In this document: positions 1 to 8,711 of the stretch, in pieces | How the letters are laid out: each line of letters starts with the position of its first letter | How positions within the stretch are numbered: the stretch's first letter is position 1 | From: JBOCEF01 sp050586345 | GTDB lineage: Bacteria; Pseudomonadota; Alphaproteobacteria; Rhodobacterales; Rhodobacteraceae | Length of the DNA: 64,000 nucleotides | Assembly: GCF_050586345.1 (NCBI RefSeq) | Contig: NZ_JBOCEF010000003.1 | Location: 1 to 64,000 of the forward strand | Reading direction: 5' to 3' | The notes under the pieces: model-generated | Databases searched by the model: none | What the model saw: the letters and a program-made list of their open reading frames with translations, nothing else | What the model was told of the DNA's origin: nothing | Made by a program: the position numbers and the translations under genes

Positions 1-1
1 A

Positions 2-76
2 GAGAAGCTGCGCTTCGCCATCCGCGAAGGCGGCCGCACCGTCGGTTCGGGCGTCGTCTCCAAGATCATCGCCTGA
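2..76 (+). CDS. tuf: Elongation factor Tu, C-terminal end (partial)
   Basis: The last 24 codons of EF-Tu, the GTPase that delivers aminoacyl-tRNA to the ribosome. The peptide reads EGGRTVGSGVVSKIIA, the conserved end of beta-barrel domain III. The 5' part lies outside the window. A strong hairpin follows about 85 bases after the stop, so tuf probably ends the upstream str operon before rpsJ. Confidence 0.93.
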   Translation, partial: EKLRFAIREGGRTVGSGVVSKIIA

Positions 77-162
77 TCCCGTTTCGCCGGGGCGACCTTT
101 ATGGTTGCCTCGGCGGTCGCGGCCTGTTAATGGGCCGCCACACAACAGCGCAGTTCTGTTCC

Positions 163-200
163 AAAACGCCGGGGGGCGGGTCCCCGCCCTGCGGCGTTTT
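163..200 (+). terminator. Hairpin between tuf and rpsJ
   Basis: AAAACGCCG at 163-171 pairs with CGGCGTTTT at 192-200, and an inner GGCGGG/CCCGCC arm extends the stem. The 3' arm ends in TTTT. This is a good intrinsic terminator for tuf, although it ends only 35 bases before the rpsJ start, so it may also act as a partial attenuator. Confidence 0.7.
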
Positions 201-235
201 CGTTGAATTCCCTGCGGAAACAAAGGTATAGCGCC

Positions 236-544
<309 letters not shown>

Positions 545-551
545 GGGGGGA

Positions 552-1280
552 ATGATGCGCTCCGGAGTTATTGCGAAGAAGCTGGGCATGACCCGGCTCT
601 TCATGGAAGACGGTCGCCAGATCCCGGTCACCGTTCTCCAGATGGACAGCGTCCAGGTCGTCGCCCAGCGCACCAACGAGACCGACGGCTACACCGCCGT
701 CCAGCTCGGCGCCGGCTCGGCCAAGGCCAAGAACACCACCGCGCCGCAGCGCGGCCACTTCGCGAAGGCCTCCGTGGCCCCCAAGCGCAAGCTGGTCGAG
801 TTCCGCGTGGACGAGGACAAGCTGATCGAGGTCGGCGCCGAGATTTCGGCTGACCACTTCCTCGCGGGTCAGCATGTCGACGTGGCGGGCACCTCGATCG
901 GTAAAGGCTTCGCCGGCGCCATGAAGCGGCACAACTTCGGCGGTCTGCGCGCGTCGCACGGCGTGTCGATCTCGCACCGCTCGCACGGCTCCACCGGCCA
1001 GTGCCAGGATCCGGGCCGCGTGTTCAAGGGCAAGAAGATGGCCGGTCACATGGGCGCCGCCCGTGTCACCATCCAGAACCTCGAGGTCGTGAAGACCGAC
1101 GCCGACCGTGGCCTGATCATGGTCAAGGGCGCGGTCCCGGGTTCGAAGGGCGGCTGGGTCACCATCCGCGACGCCGTGAAGAAGAAAGCGCCCGAGGGCC
1201 TGCCGATGCCCGCCGCCATCAAGGCTGCGGTCGAGGCTGCGGCCGCCGAGGCGGCGCCTGCCGAGGGGGAGGCTGAGTGA
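552..1280 (+). CDS. rplC: 50S ribosomal protein L3
   Basis: Protein L3 (242 residues), which binds near the 3' end of 23S rRNA and reaches to the peptidyl transferase centre. The conserved loop STGQCQDPGRVFKGKKM is present; the Gln of GQ is the residue methylated by PrmB in other bacteria. There are two adjacent ATG codons (552 and 555) after a run of G, so the start is uncertain by one codon. The last 25 or so residues are an Ala/Glu-rich tail, longer than in E. coli and common in alphaproteobacteria. Confidence 0.97.
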   Translation: MMRSGVIAKKLGMTRLFMEDGRQIPVTVLQMDSVQVVAQRTNETDGYTAVQLGAGSAKAKNTTAPQRGHFAKASVAPKRKLVEFRVDEDKLIEVGAEISADHFLAGQHVDVAGTSIGKGFAGAMKRHNFGGLRASHGVSISHRSHGSTGQCQDPGRVFKGKKMAGHMGAARVTIQNLEVVKTDADRGLIMVKGAVPGSKGGWVTIRDAVKKKAPEGLPMPAAIKAAVEAAAAEAAPAEGEAE

Positions 1281-1900
1281 TGAAAGCTGAAGTCATGACC
1301 CTCGACGCGTCCCCGGCGGGCGACGTCGAGCTGAACGACGAGATCTTCGGCCTGGAGCCGCGTGCGGACATCCTGCACCGGGTCGTCCGCTGGCAGCTGG
1401 CCAAGCGGCAGGCGGGGACGCACAAGACCAAGACCCGGTCGGAAGTGTCCTACTCCACCAAGAAGATCTACCGGCAGAAGGGCACCGGCGGCGCCCGTCA
1501 CGGCGACAAGGGCGTGTCCCAGTTCCGTCACGGCGGCACCACCAAGGGCCCGCAGGTCCGCTCCCACGCCCACGACCTTCCCAAGAAGGTCCGCAAGCTG
1601 GGTCTGAAGCTGGCCCTGTCGGCGAAGGCGAAAGCCGGTGAGATCGTGGTGATCGAGAACGCCGAGCTGGCCGAGGCGAAGACCAAGGTTCTCGCGGCTT
1701 CCGCGAAGAAGCTGGGCCTGCGCCGCGCGCTGGTGATCGACGGCGCCGAGGTGAACGCGAACTTCGCGCTCGCCGCCCGCAACATCGACGGCATCGACGT
1801 GCTGCCGAGCCAGGGCGCGAATGTCTATGACATCCTGCGTCGCGACAAGCTCGTCATCACCAAGGCCGGCCTGGAAGCGCTGGAGGCGCGCCTGAAATGA
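1280..1900 (+). CDS. rplD: 50S ribosomal protein L4
   Basis: Protein L4 (206 residues), an early 23S rRNA binder that lines the exit tunnel. In E. coli it is also the S10-operon repressor. The segment KIYRQKGTGGARHGD is the conserved tunnel loop. The ATG overlaps the rplC stop (TGATG), which supports translational coupling. A GTG three bases upstream and an in-frame ATG at 1295 are alternatives; MKAEVMTLD fits relatives best. Confidence 0.96.
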   Translation: MKAEVMTLDASPAGDVELNDEIFGLEPRADILHRVVRWQLAKRQAGTHKTKTRSEVSYSTKKIYRQKGTGGARHGDKGVSQFRHGGTTKGPQVRSHAHDLPKKVRKLGLKLALSAKAKAGEIVVIENAELAEAKTKVLAASAKKLGLRRALVIDGAEVNANFALAARNIDGIDVLPSQGANVYDILRRDKLVITKAGLEALEARLK

Positions 1901-2193
1901 CGGTCAAGGCTGAACTCTACGACGTGATCCGCAAGCCGATCATCACCGAGAAGTCGACCATGGCGTCCGAGCAGAACGCCGTCGTCTTCGAGGTGGCGAT
2001 CGACGCCAACAAGCCGCAGATCAAGGAAGCGGTCGAGACCCTGTTCAACGTCAAGGTCAAGGCGGTCAACACCGCCGTGACCAAGGGCAAGGTCAAGCGC
2101 TTCCGCGGCCAGCTGGGGAAGCGGAAAGACGTGAAGAAGGCGTATGTCACCCTCGAAGAGGGCAACGCCATCGACGTCGCCACCGGGCTCTGA
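1897..2193 (+). CDS. rplW: 50S ribosomal protein L23
   Basis: Protein L23 (98 residues), at the tunnel exit, where it docks trigger factor and SRP. It opens with the typical YDVIRKPIITEKST. Its ATGA start overlaps the rplD stop. It is followed by about 200 bases without a gene, including a perfect hairpin, before rplB. Confidence 0.96.
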   Translation: MTVKAELYDVIRKPIITEKSTMASEQNAVVFEVAIDANKPQIKEAVETLFNVKVKAVNTAVTKGKVKRFRGQLGKRKDVKKAYVTLEEGNAIDVATGL

Positions 2194-2217
2194 TACAAGC
2201 CCCCACCGACTGATTCT

Positions 2218-2239
2218 CCGCGGGCCTTCGGGCCCGCGG
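2218..2239 (+). terminator. UUCG hairpin between rplW and rplB
   Basis: CCGCGGGCC at 2218-2226 pairs perfectly with GGCCCGCGG at 2231-2239 around a TTCG tetraloop, and TTTCGTT follows. It lies inside an operon that must be read through, so attenuation, mRNA processing or partial termination are all possible. The rest of the 204-base gap contains further GC-rich inverted segments (around 2300-2350) and no gene. Confidence 0.55.
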
Positions 2240-2397
2240 TTTCGTTGCGGGACAGGTGAGTCGCGCCCCTGGGGCAGGCTCGGATCGCAACGCTCGCGGA
2301 CCTCCGGGGCCGCACATGCGACGCGGACCTTCGGGGCCGCATGTGGAAACGCGGAGGGGCTCCGTCCCCTTCGCTGACAGTGACGGAAGACAGCAAG

Positions 2398-3237
2398 ATG
2401 GCGTTGAAGACTTACAACCCCACGACGCCGGGCCAGCGCGGGCTGGTTCTGATCGACCGTTCGGAACTGTGGAAAGGTCGTCCCGTCAAGACCCTCACCG
2501 AGGGTCTGACGAAGAAGGGCGGCCGGAACAACACCGGACGGATCACCGCGCGGCGGCGCGGCGGCGGCGCGAAGCGGCTCTACCGCATCGTGGATTTCAA
2601 GCGCAACAAGTTCGATATGCCCGCCACGGTGGAGCGCATCGAGTACGATCCCAACCGGACCGCGTTCATCGCGCTGGTGCGGTACGAGGACGGCCAGCAG
2701 GCCTACATCCTGGCGCCGCAGCGCCTCGGCGTCGGCGACAAGGTGATCGCCGGCGCGAAGGTCGACGTGAAGCCGGGCAACGCGATGCCGTTCACCGGCA
2801 TGCCGATCGGCACGATCGTTCACAACATCGAGTTGAAGCCGGGCAAGGGCGGCCAGATCGCCCGTGCGGCGGGCGCCTACGCCCAGTTCGTCGGTCGTGA
2901 CGGCGGCTACGCCCAGATCCGCCTTTCTTCGGGCGAACTGCGCATGGTGCGCCAGGAGTGCATGGCGACCATCGGCGCCGTGTCCAACCAGGACCACCAG
3001 AACCAGAACCTCGGCAAGGCCGGTCGTGTTCGCCACATGGGCAAGCGCCCCGCCGTCCGCGGCGTCGCGATGAACCCGATCGACCACCCGCATGGCGGCG
3101 GCGAAGGCCGTACCTCGGGCGGCCGTCACCCGGTGACCCCGTGGGGCAAGCCCACGAAGGGGCGGAAGACCCGCACCAACAAGGCCACCGACAAGTACAT
3201 CGTCCGCTCGCGCCACGTGCGCAAAGGCCGCAAGTAA
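2398..3237 (+). CDS. rplB: 50S ribosomal protein L2
   Basis: Protein L2 (279 residues), needed for subunit joining and close to the peptidyl transferase centre. It starts MALKTYNPTTPGQRG. The conserved HPHGGGEGR segment holds the essential His. An upstream in-frame ATG at 2341 would add 19 unconserved residues; the chosen ATG has a GGAAGA-type Shine-Dalgarno and the family N-terminus. Confidence 0.97.
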   Translation: MALKTYNPTTPGQRGLVLIDRSELWKGRPVKTLTEGLTKKGGRNNTGRITARRRGGGAKRLYRIVDFKRNKFDMPATVERIEYDPNRTAFIALVRYEDGQQAYILAPQRLGVGDKVIAGAKVDVKPGNAMPFTGMPIGTIVHNIELKPGKGGQIARAAGAYAQFVGRDGGYAQIRLSSGELRMVRQECMATIGAVSNQDHQNQNLGKAGRVRHMGKRPAVRGVAMNPIDHPHGGGEGRTSGGRHPVTPWGKPTKGRKTRTNKATDKYIVRSRHVRKGRK

Positions 3238-3248
3238 GGAGCGCTTGA

Positions 3249-3527
3249 ATGCCCCGTTCCGTCTGGAAAGGCCCCTTCGTCGACTCCTACGTCCTGAAGA
3301 AGGCCGAAAAAGCCCATGCCTCGGGCCGCAGCGAAGTCATCAAGATCTGGTCGCGCCGCAGCACCATTCTGCCGCAGTTCGTCGGTCTGACGTTCGGTGT
3401 CTACAATGGCAAGAAGCACATCCCGGTGAACGTCACCGAGGATATGATCGGCCAGAAATTCGGCGAGTATTCGCCCACCCGCACCTACTACGGCCACATG
3501 GCCGACAAGAAAGCGAAGCGGAGGTAA
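3249..3527 (+). CDS. rpsS: 30S ribosomal protein S19
   Basis: Protein S19 (92 residues), in the 30S head, paired with S13 and touching the A-site tRNA. It starts MPRSVWKGPFVD and ends in the basic tail GHMADKKAKRR. AGGAG precedes the ATG. It begins 11 bases after rplB. Confidence 0.97.
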   Translation: MPRSVWKGPFVDSYVLKKAEKAHASGRSEVIKIWSRRSTILPQFVGLTFGVYNGKKHIPVNVTEDMIGQKFGEYSPTRTYYGHMADKKAKRR

Positions 3528-3533
3528 CGAGAT

Positions 3534-3914
3534 ATGGGTAAGACCCAAAATCCGCGCCGCGTCGCGGACAATGAAGCGATGGCCGTGACCCGCATGCTGC
3601 GCGTGTCGCCCCAGAAGCTCAACCTTGTCGCCCAGCAGATCCGCAAGAAGCCGGTCGCGCAGGCGATGAACGAGCTGGCCTTCTCGAAGAAGCGGATCGC
3701 GATCGACGTGCGCAAGTGCCTGCAGTCGGCCATTGCGAACGCCGAGAACAACCATGGCCTGGACGTCGATGATCTCATCGTCGCCGAGGCGTGGGTCGGC
3801 AAGAACCTGGTCATGAAGCGTGGGCGTCCCCGGGCGCGCGGCCGCTTCGGCCGGATCTTCAAGCCGTTCGCGCAGGTCACCGTGAAAGTTCGCCAGGTCG
3901 AGGAGAACGCCTGA
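3534..3914 (+). CDS. rplV: 50S ribosomal protein L22
   Basis: Protein L22 (126 residues), whose beta-hairpin lines the exit tunnel and whose mutations give macrolide resistance in other species. The core motif RVSPQKLNLVAQQIR and the hairpin KRGRPRARGRFGRI are both intact. The stop overlaps the rpsC start. Confidence 0.96.
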   Translation: MGKTQNPRRVADNEAMAVTRMLRVSPQKLNLVAQQIRKKPVAQAMNELAFSKKRIAIDVRKCLQSAIANAENNHGLDVDDLIVAEAWVGKNLVMKRGRPRARGRFGRIFKPFAQVTVKVRQVEENA

Positions 3915-4624
3915 TGGGTAACAAGGTCAATCCGATCGGCCTGCGCCTGCAGGTCAACCGCACCTGGGACAGCCGCTGGTATGCTCCGACCAAGGAGTAT
4001 GGCGACCTGCTGCACGAGGACCTGCGGATCCGCAAGTTCATCCGTGACAACTGCGCCCAGGCCGGCATCTCCCGCGTGGTGATCGAGCGTCCGCACCGCA
4101 AGTGCCGTGTGACCATTCACACCGCGCGCCCGGGCGTGATCATCGGCAAGAAGGGCGCCGACATCGAGAAGCTTCGCCAGAAGCTCTCGAAGCTGACGTC
4201 CTCCGAGCTGCACCTCAACATCGTCGAGGTCCGCAAGCCGGAGATCGACGCCCGCCTGGTGGGTGAGAACATCGCCCAGCAGCTCGAGCGCCGCATCGCC
4301 TTCCGTCGCGCCATCAAGCGCGCCGTCCAGAACGCCATGCGCATGGGCGCCCTCGGGATCCGGATCAACTGCGGCGGCCGTCTCGGCGGCGCCGAGATCG
4401 CCCGGACCGAGTGGTACCGCGAGGGCCGCGTGCCCCTGCACACCCTGCGTGCGGACATCGATCACGCGCATGTCGAGGCGAAGACCGCCTACGGCATCAT
4501 CGGGATCAAGGTCTGGATCTTCAAAGGCGAGATCATGGAGCACGATCCGGGCGCCCGTGATCGTCGCCAGGCGCAGATGCAGGAAGGCGGCGACAACCGT
4601 CGTCCGCGTCGCGACGACCGGTAA
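3914..4624 (+). CDS. rpsC: 30S ribosomal protein S3
   Basis: Protein S3 (236 residues), at the mRNA entry channel. It starts MGNKVNPIGLRLQ. The KH domain holds the GxxG-type loop VIIGKKGADIEKL (about residues 75-88), and the C-terminal domain carries the REGRVPLHTLRADID motif. ATG overlaps the rplV stop as TGATG. The reading frame is open further upstream, but that part is out of family. Confidence 0.97.
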   Translation: MGNKVNPIGLRLQVNRTWDSRWYAPTKEYGDLLHEDLRIRKFIRDNCAQAGISRVVIERPHRKCRVTIHTARPGVIIGKKGADIEKLRQKLSKLTSSELHLNIVEVRKPEIDARLVGENIAQQLERRIAFRRAIKRAVQNAMRMGALGIRINCGGRLGGAEIARTEWYREGRVPLHTLRADIDHAHVEAKTAYGIIGIKVWIFKGEIMEHDPGARDRRQAQMQEGGDNRRPRRDDR

Positions 4625-4636
4625 GGAGAACCTCCA

Positions 4637-5050
4637 ATGCTTATGCCGAAACGGACCAAGTTCCGTAAACAGCACAAGGGTCGGATCAAGGGCGAAGCGA
4701 AGGGCGGCACCGACCTGAACTTCGGCCAGTTCGGCCTGAAGTCCACCGAGCCGGAGCGCATCACCGCGCGCCAGATCGAGGCCGCCCGCCGGGCCATGAC
4801 GCGTCACATGAAGCGCCAGGGCCGCGTGTGGATCCGCATCTTCCCGGACGTCCCCGTCACCCAGAAGCCCACCGAGGTTCGTATGGGTAAGGGCAAGGGC
4901 TCGGTGGAGTACTGGGCGGCCAAGGTCAAGCCGGGCCGCGTGATGTTCGAGATCGACGGCGTGTCCGAGGTCGTGGCCCGCGAGGCGCTCCGCCTCGCCG
5001 CCATGAAGCTCCCGGTCAAGTGCCGCTTCGTGCAGCGCGAAGACTGGTGA
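4637..5050 (+). CDS. rplP: 50S ribosomal protein L16
   Basis: Protein L16 (137 residues), which helps to position A-site tRNA. It starts MLMPKRTKFRKQHKGR. AGGAG lies just before the ATG. The conserved RMGKGKG segment holds the Arg that is hydroxylated by YcfD in some bacteria. It is followed by a strong intrinsic-type terminator and a 231-base gap, unusual at this place in the operon. Confidence 0.97.
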   Translation: MLMPKRTKFRKQHKGRIKGEAKGGTDLNFGQFGLKSTEPERITARQIEAARRAMTRHMKRQGRVWIRIFPDVPVTQKPTEVRMGKGKGSVEYWAAKVKPGRVMFEIDGVSEVVAREALRLAAMKLPVKCRFVQREDW

Positions 5051-5093
5051 GTTCCAGGCCCGCAGGCCGGGCCCGGACGACCTGAAAAATGCG

Positions 5094-5122
5094 AAAACCC
5101 CCGCCTTCGGGCGGGGGTTTTT
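5094..5122 (+). terminator. Strong terminator-like hairpin between rplP and rpmC
   Basis: A perfect 12-bp stem (5094-5105 with 5110-5121) around TTCG, with four A on the left arm and five T at the right end. By structure this is a textbook intrinsic terminator. It lies inside the ribosomal cluster. The 231-base gap around it (5051-5281) holds no gene and could supply a new promoter for rpmC onward. Confidence 0.8.
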
Positions 5123-5281
5123 CATCGCCGGGGGGATTCCTCGGCGTTTTACGAATGAGCTGTTGCATCGGGGGGGACTCAAGCCTATACGGCCCCCTCA
5201 TCCACCTGCTCCGCTGGAATCAGGGTGACGTGCGGCTGACTCGCGCGCGGCTCTCCAGCGACTGTTGAAAGGGAACGGATC

Positions 5282-5494
5282 ATGGCGAAAGCCGCCGATC
5301 TTCGGGACATGACCCCGGACCAGCTGCGCGAGAAGCTCGTGTCGCTGAAAAAGGAAGCGTTCAACCTGCGCTTCCAGGCCGCCACCGGCCAGAACGAGAA
5401 GACCCACAAGATGACCGAGGTCCGCCGCGACGTCGCGCGGGTCAAGACCATCCTGAACCAGAAAGCGGCCGCGGCCGCTTCGTCGGAGGCCTGA
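5282..5494 (+). CDS. rpmC: 50S ribosomal protein L29
   Basis: Protein L29 (70 residues), beside L23 at the tunnel exit. It has the family core MTPDQLREKLVSLKKEAFNL and the motif RRDVARVKTIL. GAAAGG-type Shine-Dalgarno before the ATG. First gene after the internal terminator; rpsQ begins four bases after its stop. Confidence 0.95.
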   Translation: MAKAADLRDMTPDQLREKLVSLKKEAFNLRFQAATGQNEKTHKMTEVRRDVARVKTILNQKAAAAASSEA

Positions 5495-5498
5495 GATC

Positions 5499-5741
5499 AT
5501 GCCCAAGCGCATCCTGCAGGGGACCGTGGTGTCCGACCAGAACGCCCAGACCGTGACCGTGCTGGTGGAGCGTCGCTTCACGCACCCGGTCATGAAGAAG
5601 ACCGTCCGCATGTCCAAGCGCTACCGCGCCCACGACGCGAACGACCAGTACAAGGTGGGCGACAAGGTTCGCATCATCGAGTGCGCCCCCTACTCGAAAA
5701 CCAAGCGGTGGGAGGTTGTTACCGATCAGGCGGAAGCCTGA
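5499..5741 (+). CDS. rpsQ: 30S ribosomal protein S17
   Basis: Protein S17 (80 residues), a primary 16S rRNA binder. It starts MPKRILQGTVVSDQNAQTV; the OB-fold core includes YRAHD and the end CAPYSKTKRW. It follows rpmC closely, and rplN comes 68 bases later. Confidence 0.96.
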   Translation: MPKRILQGTVVSDQNAQTVTVLVERRFTHPVMKKTVRMSKRYRAHDANDQYKVGDKVRIIECAPYSKTKRWEVVTDQAEA

Positions 5742-5809
5742 GCCGGTAACTCCTTCGACTTTTGTCGAAACCGTGGGGCAGCGTCCCCACAGGTCGGGAG
5801 TGATCAGCC

Positions 5810-6178
5810 ATGATCCAGATGCAGACCAACCTCGAGGTCGCCGACAATTCCGGCGCCCGTCGAGTGCAGTGCATCAAGGTGCTCGGCGGCGCGAAGCGTA
5901 AATACGCTTCGGTCGGTGACATCATCGTGGTCTCCGTGAAGGAGGCCATTCCGCGCGGCCGCGTGAAGAAGGGCGACGTGCGCAAGGCCGTCGTCGTCCG
6001 CACCGCGAAGGAGGTCCGTCGCGAAGACGGCACCGCCATTCGCTTCGATGGCAACGCCGCCGTGATCCTGAACAACAACCTCGAGCCGGTCGGCACCCGT
6101 ATCTTCGGGCCGGTGGTTCGTGAGCTGCGCGCGAAGAACTTCATGAAGATCATCTCGCTCGCGCCGGAGGTGCTGTGA
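5810..6178 (+). CDS. rplN: 50S ribosomal protein L14
   Basis: Protein L14 (122 residues), at the subunit interface and the site where RsfS binds. It starts MIQMQTNLEVADNSGARRV and contains the conserved NAAVILNN and GPVVREL segments. GGGAG lies before the ATG. Its stop overlaps the rplX start. Confidence 0.97.
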   Translation: MIQMQTNLEVADNSGARRVQCIKVLGGAKRKYASVGDIIVVSVKEAIPRGRVKKGDVRKAVVVRTAKEVRREDGTAIRFDGNAAVILNNNLEPVGTRIFGPVVRELRAKNFMKIISLAPEVL

Positions 6179-6492
6179 TGGCTGCCAAGCTGAAGAAGGG
6201 CGACAAGGTCGTCGTCATCGCCGGCAAGGACAAGGGCCAGGAGGGCGAGATCCTCAAGGTTCTGCCCGCTGAGAACCGCGCGCTGGTGTCGGGCGTGAAC
6301 ATGGTCGTGCGCCATGTCCGCCAGTCGGCCCAGAACGAGGGCGGCCGGATCCGCCAGGAAGCGACCATCGAGCTGTCGAACCTGGCCTATCTCGACCCCA
6401 AGGAGGGCGGCCCGACCCGCGTCGGCTTCAAGGAAGTCGACGGCAAGAAGGTTCGCTACGCCAAGAAGTCCGGGGAGATCATCGATGCTTGA
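6178..6492 (+). CDS. rplX: 50S ribosomal protein L24
   Basis: Protein L24 (104 residues), an assembly initiator at the tunnel exit. The KOW motif KKGDKVVVIAGKDKGQEG fills residues 6-23. The ATG at 6178 shares a base with the rplN stop (TGATG). The gene overlaps rplE by eight bases at its 3' end. Confidence 0.96.
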   Translation: MAAKLKKGDKVVVIAGKDKGQEGEILKVLPAENRALVSGVNMVVRHVRQSAQNEGGRIRQEATIELSNLAYLDPKEGGPTRVGFKEVDGKKVRYAKKSGEIIDA

Positions 6493-7045
6493 CGCGACCG
6501 ATTACACCCCGCGCCTCCGTCAGCTCTACGTGGACTCGATCCGCGCCGCGCTGAAGGAAGAGTTCGGCTACAAGAACGACATGCAGATCCCGCGCCTTGA
6601 GAAGATCGTTCTCAACATGGGCGTCGGCGAAGCCGTCAACGACTCGAAGAAGATCAAGGCTGCTTTCGAGGAGCTGGAGAAGATCGCGGGTCAGAAGCCG
6701 GTGATCACCAAGGCCAAGAAGTCCATCGCGGGCTTCAAGGTGCGCGAGGGCATGCCCCTCGGCGTCAAGGTGACCCTGCGCGGCGACCGCATGTTCGAAT
6801 TCCTGGACCGCCTGATCACCATCGCGCTGCCGCGCGTGCGTGACTTCCGCGGCGTGAAGGGGTCGGCGTTCGACGGCCGTGGCAACTACGCCATGGGCCT
6901 GAAGGAGCACATCGTGTTCCCCGAGATCGACTATGACCGCATCGACCAGATGTGGGGCATGGACATCGTCATCGGGACCACCGCTCCGACGGACGCCGAG
7001 GCGAAGGCCCTGCTCAAGGCCTTCAACATGCCGTTCACCAACTGA
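6485..7045 (+). CDS. rplE: 50S ribosomal protein L5
   Basis: Protein L5 (186 residues), the 5S rRNA binder that contacts the P-site tRNA. It starts MLDATDYTPRLRQLY and contains KIVLNMGVGEAV and the conserved FRG/DGRGNY region. The frame is open well upstream, but MLDATDY is the family start; it overlaps rplX by eight bases. Confidence 0.96.
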   Translation: MLDATDYTPRLRQLYVDSIRAALKEEFGYKNDMQIPRLEKIVLNMGVGEAVNDSKKIKAAFEELEKIAGQKPVITKAKKSIAGFKVREGMPLGVKVTLRGDRMFEFLDRLITIALPRVRDFRGVKGSAFDGRGNYAMGLKEHIVFPEIDYDRIDQMWGMDIVIGTTAPTDAEAKALLKAFNMPFTN

Positions 7046-7063
7046 CGCAGAGGAGAGCTGAAC

Positions 7064-7369
7064 ATGGCTAAAGTCAGCATGATCCAGCGCGAGCTGAAGC
7101 GCCAGAAACTGGTGGACAAGTATGCCGCCAAGCGCGCCGCGCTGAAGGAGCAGATCGCGAACCCGGAGCTGTCGCTCTCGGACCGCGTGAAACTCTCGAT
7201 GAAGCTTGCCAAACTGCCGCGCAACTCGTCGGCCACCCGTCTTCGCAACCGCTGCGAAGTCTCGGGCCGTCCGCGCGCCTACTACCGCAAGCTGAAGATG
7301 TCCCGTATCGCGCTGCGCGACCTGGCCTCCACCGGCCAGATCCCCGGCATGGTCAAGTCGAGCTGGTGA
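7064..7369 (+). CDS. rpsN: 30S ribosomal protein S14
   Basis: Protein S14 (101 residues), in the 30S head. It is the long, zinc-independent form: no CxxC pairs, with the conserved NRCEVSGRPRAYYRK. GAGGAG precedes the ATG. Confidence 0.96.
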   Translation: MAKVSMIQRELKRQKLVDKYAAKRAALKEQIANPELSLSDRVKLSMKLAKLPRNSSATRLRNRCEVSGRPRAYYRKLKMSRIALRDLASTGQIPGMVKSSW

Positions 7370-7379
7370 GGAGCGCACG

Positions 7380-7781
7380 ATGTCTGTGAACGACCCCATC
7401 GGCGATATGCTCGCCCGCATCCGCAACGCGCAGATGCGTCGCAAGTCGACCGTCCTCTGCCCGGTCTCCAAGGTCCAGGGCTGGGTGCTCGACGTGCTCC
7501 TCGACGAAGGCTTCATCCGCGGCTACGAGAAGCTGCAGCCCGAAGGGCAGGCCTTCCCGATGTTCGAAATCTCGCTGAAGTACTACGACGGCGAGCCGGT
7601 GATCCGCGAGCTGAAGCGCGTGTCGACCCCCGGCCGTCGCGTCTACTCCGGCGTGACCGAGCTGCCGCAGGTCCGCCAGGGCCTCGGCGTCGCCATCATC
7701 TCCACGCCGAAAGGCGTGATGTCGGATGCCAGCGCCCGCGCCGCCAATGTCGGCGGCGAGGTCCTGTGCACCGTGTTCTAA
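7380..7781 (+). CDS. rpsH: 30S ribosomal protein S8
   Basis: Protein S8 (133 residues), a central-domain assembly protein. In E. coli it is the spc-operon repressor. It starts MSVNDPIGDMLARIRNAQ and ends with the family segment GVMSDASARAANVGGEVLC. GAGGAG eight bases before the ATG. Confidence 0.96.
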   Translation: MSVNDPIGDMLARIRNAQMRRKSTVLCPVSKVQGWVLDVLLDEGFIRGYEKLQPEGQAFPMFEISLKYYDGEPVIRELKRVSTPGRRVYSGVTELPQVRQGLGVAIISTPKGVMSDASARAANVGGEVLCTVF

Positions 7782-7794
7782 GGGAGGCCTAGGA

Positions 7795-8328
7795 ATGTCT
7801 CGTATCGGCAAGAAACCGATCGAACTGCCCGGCGGCGTCTCGGCGACCGTGTCCGGCCAGAAGATCGATGTGAAGGGCCCGAAGGGGACCCGCAGCTTCA
7901 ACGCCACGGATGACGTCGACATCATCGTCGACGGCTCCACCGTGTCCGTGAAGCCGCGCGGCTCCTCCAAGCGCGCCCGTCAGCAGTGGGGCATGACCCG
8001 CACCCAGATCGCGAATCTGGTGCAGGGCGTGACCGAGGGCTTCAAGAAGGAGCTCGAGATCCAGGGCGTCGGTTACCGCGCCCAGGTTCAGGGCTCGACC
8101 CTGAAGATGGCTCTCGGCTATTCCCATGACGTCGAGTTCGCGATCCCCGCGGGCATCGACATCAAGTGCGCGAAGCCCACCGAGATCGAAGTGACCGGGA
8201 TCGACCAGCAGCTGGTCGGCCAGGTTGCCGCGAACATCCGGGAGTGGCGGAAGCCCGAGCCCTACAAGGGCAAAGGCATTCGCTACAAGGGCGAATACAT
8301 CTTCCGCAAGGAAGGTAAGAAGAAGTAA
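7795..8328 (+). CDS. rplF: 50S ribosomal protein L6
   Basis: Protein L6 (177 residues), near the sarcin-ricin loop. It starts MSRIGKKPIELPGGV and ends with the conserved EPYKGKGIRYKGEYI. GGGAGG lies ahead of the ATG. Two duplicated L6 folds, full length. Confidence 0.97.
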   Translation: MSRIGKKPIELPGGVSATVSGQKIDVKGPKGTRSFNATDDVDIIVDGSTVSVKPRGSSKRARQQWGMTRTQIANLVQGVTEGFKKELEIQGVGYRAQVQGSTLKMALGYSHDVEFAIPAGIDIKCAKPTEIEVTGIDQQLVGQVAANIREWRKPEPYKGKGIRYKGEYIFRKEGKKK

Positions 8329-8340
8329 GGAGCGCACAAG

Positions 8341-8700
8341 ATGGCGAACTCGAAGCGAGAGCTGTTCATCAAGCGCCGCCTGCGCAACCGGAACAAGCTC
8401 AAGAAGTTCTCGGGCGGCAAGCCGCGTCTGTCGGTGCACCGGTCGAACAAGAACCTCTCTGTCCAGATCATCGACGACGCCCAGGGCCGGACCCTGGCCG
8501 CGGCCTCGACGCTGGAGCAGGCCCACGGCGTCGTGGGTCGCAACAACAAGGATGCCGCCGCGAAAATCGGCGCCATCATCGCCGAGCGTGCCAAAGCGGC
8601 GGGCGTGGAAGAAGTCGTGTTCGATCGCGGCGGCTTCCTGTTCGCGGGCAAGCTCAAAGCGCTCGCCGATGCCGCCCGTGAGGGCGGTCTGAAGTTCTAA
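8341..8700 (+). CDS. rplR: 50S ribosomal protein L18
   Basis: Protein L18 (119 residues), a 5S rRNA binder together with L5. RLSVHRSNKNLSVQIIDD and VVFDRGGFLFAGKLKALADAAREGGLKF are recognisable family segments (the latter read as two parts of a longer conserved end). AGGAG precedes the ATG. Confidence 0.96.
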   Translation: MANSKRELFIKRRLRNRNKLKKFSGGKPRLSVHRSNKNLSVQIIDDAQGRTLAAASTLEQAHGVVGRNNKDAAAKIGAIIAERAKAAGVEEVVFDRGGFLFAGKLKALADAAREGGLKF

Positions 8701-8711
8701 GGAGGCGTATC

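Noticed and set aside
1825..3216. Very long minus-strand open frames under the ribosomal genes
   Set aside because: They mirror well-conserved plus-strand ribosomal genes; high GC keeps stop codons rare on the opposite strand.
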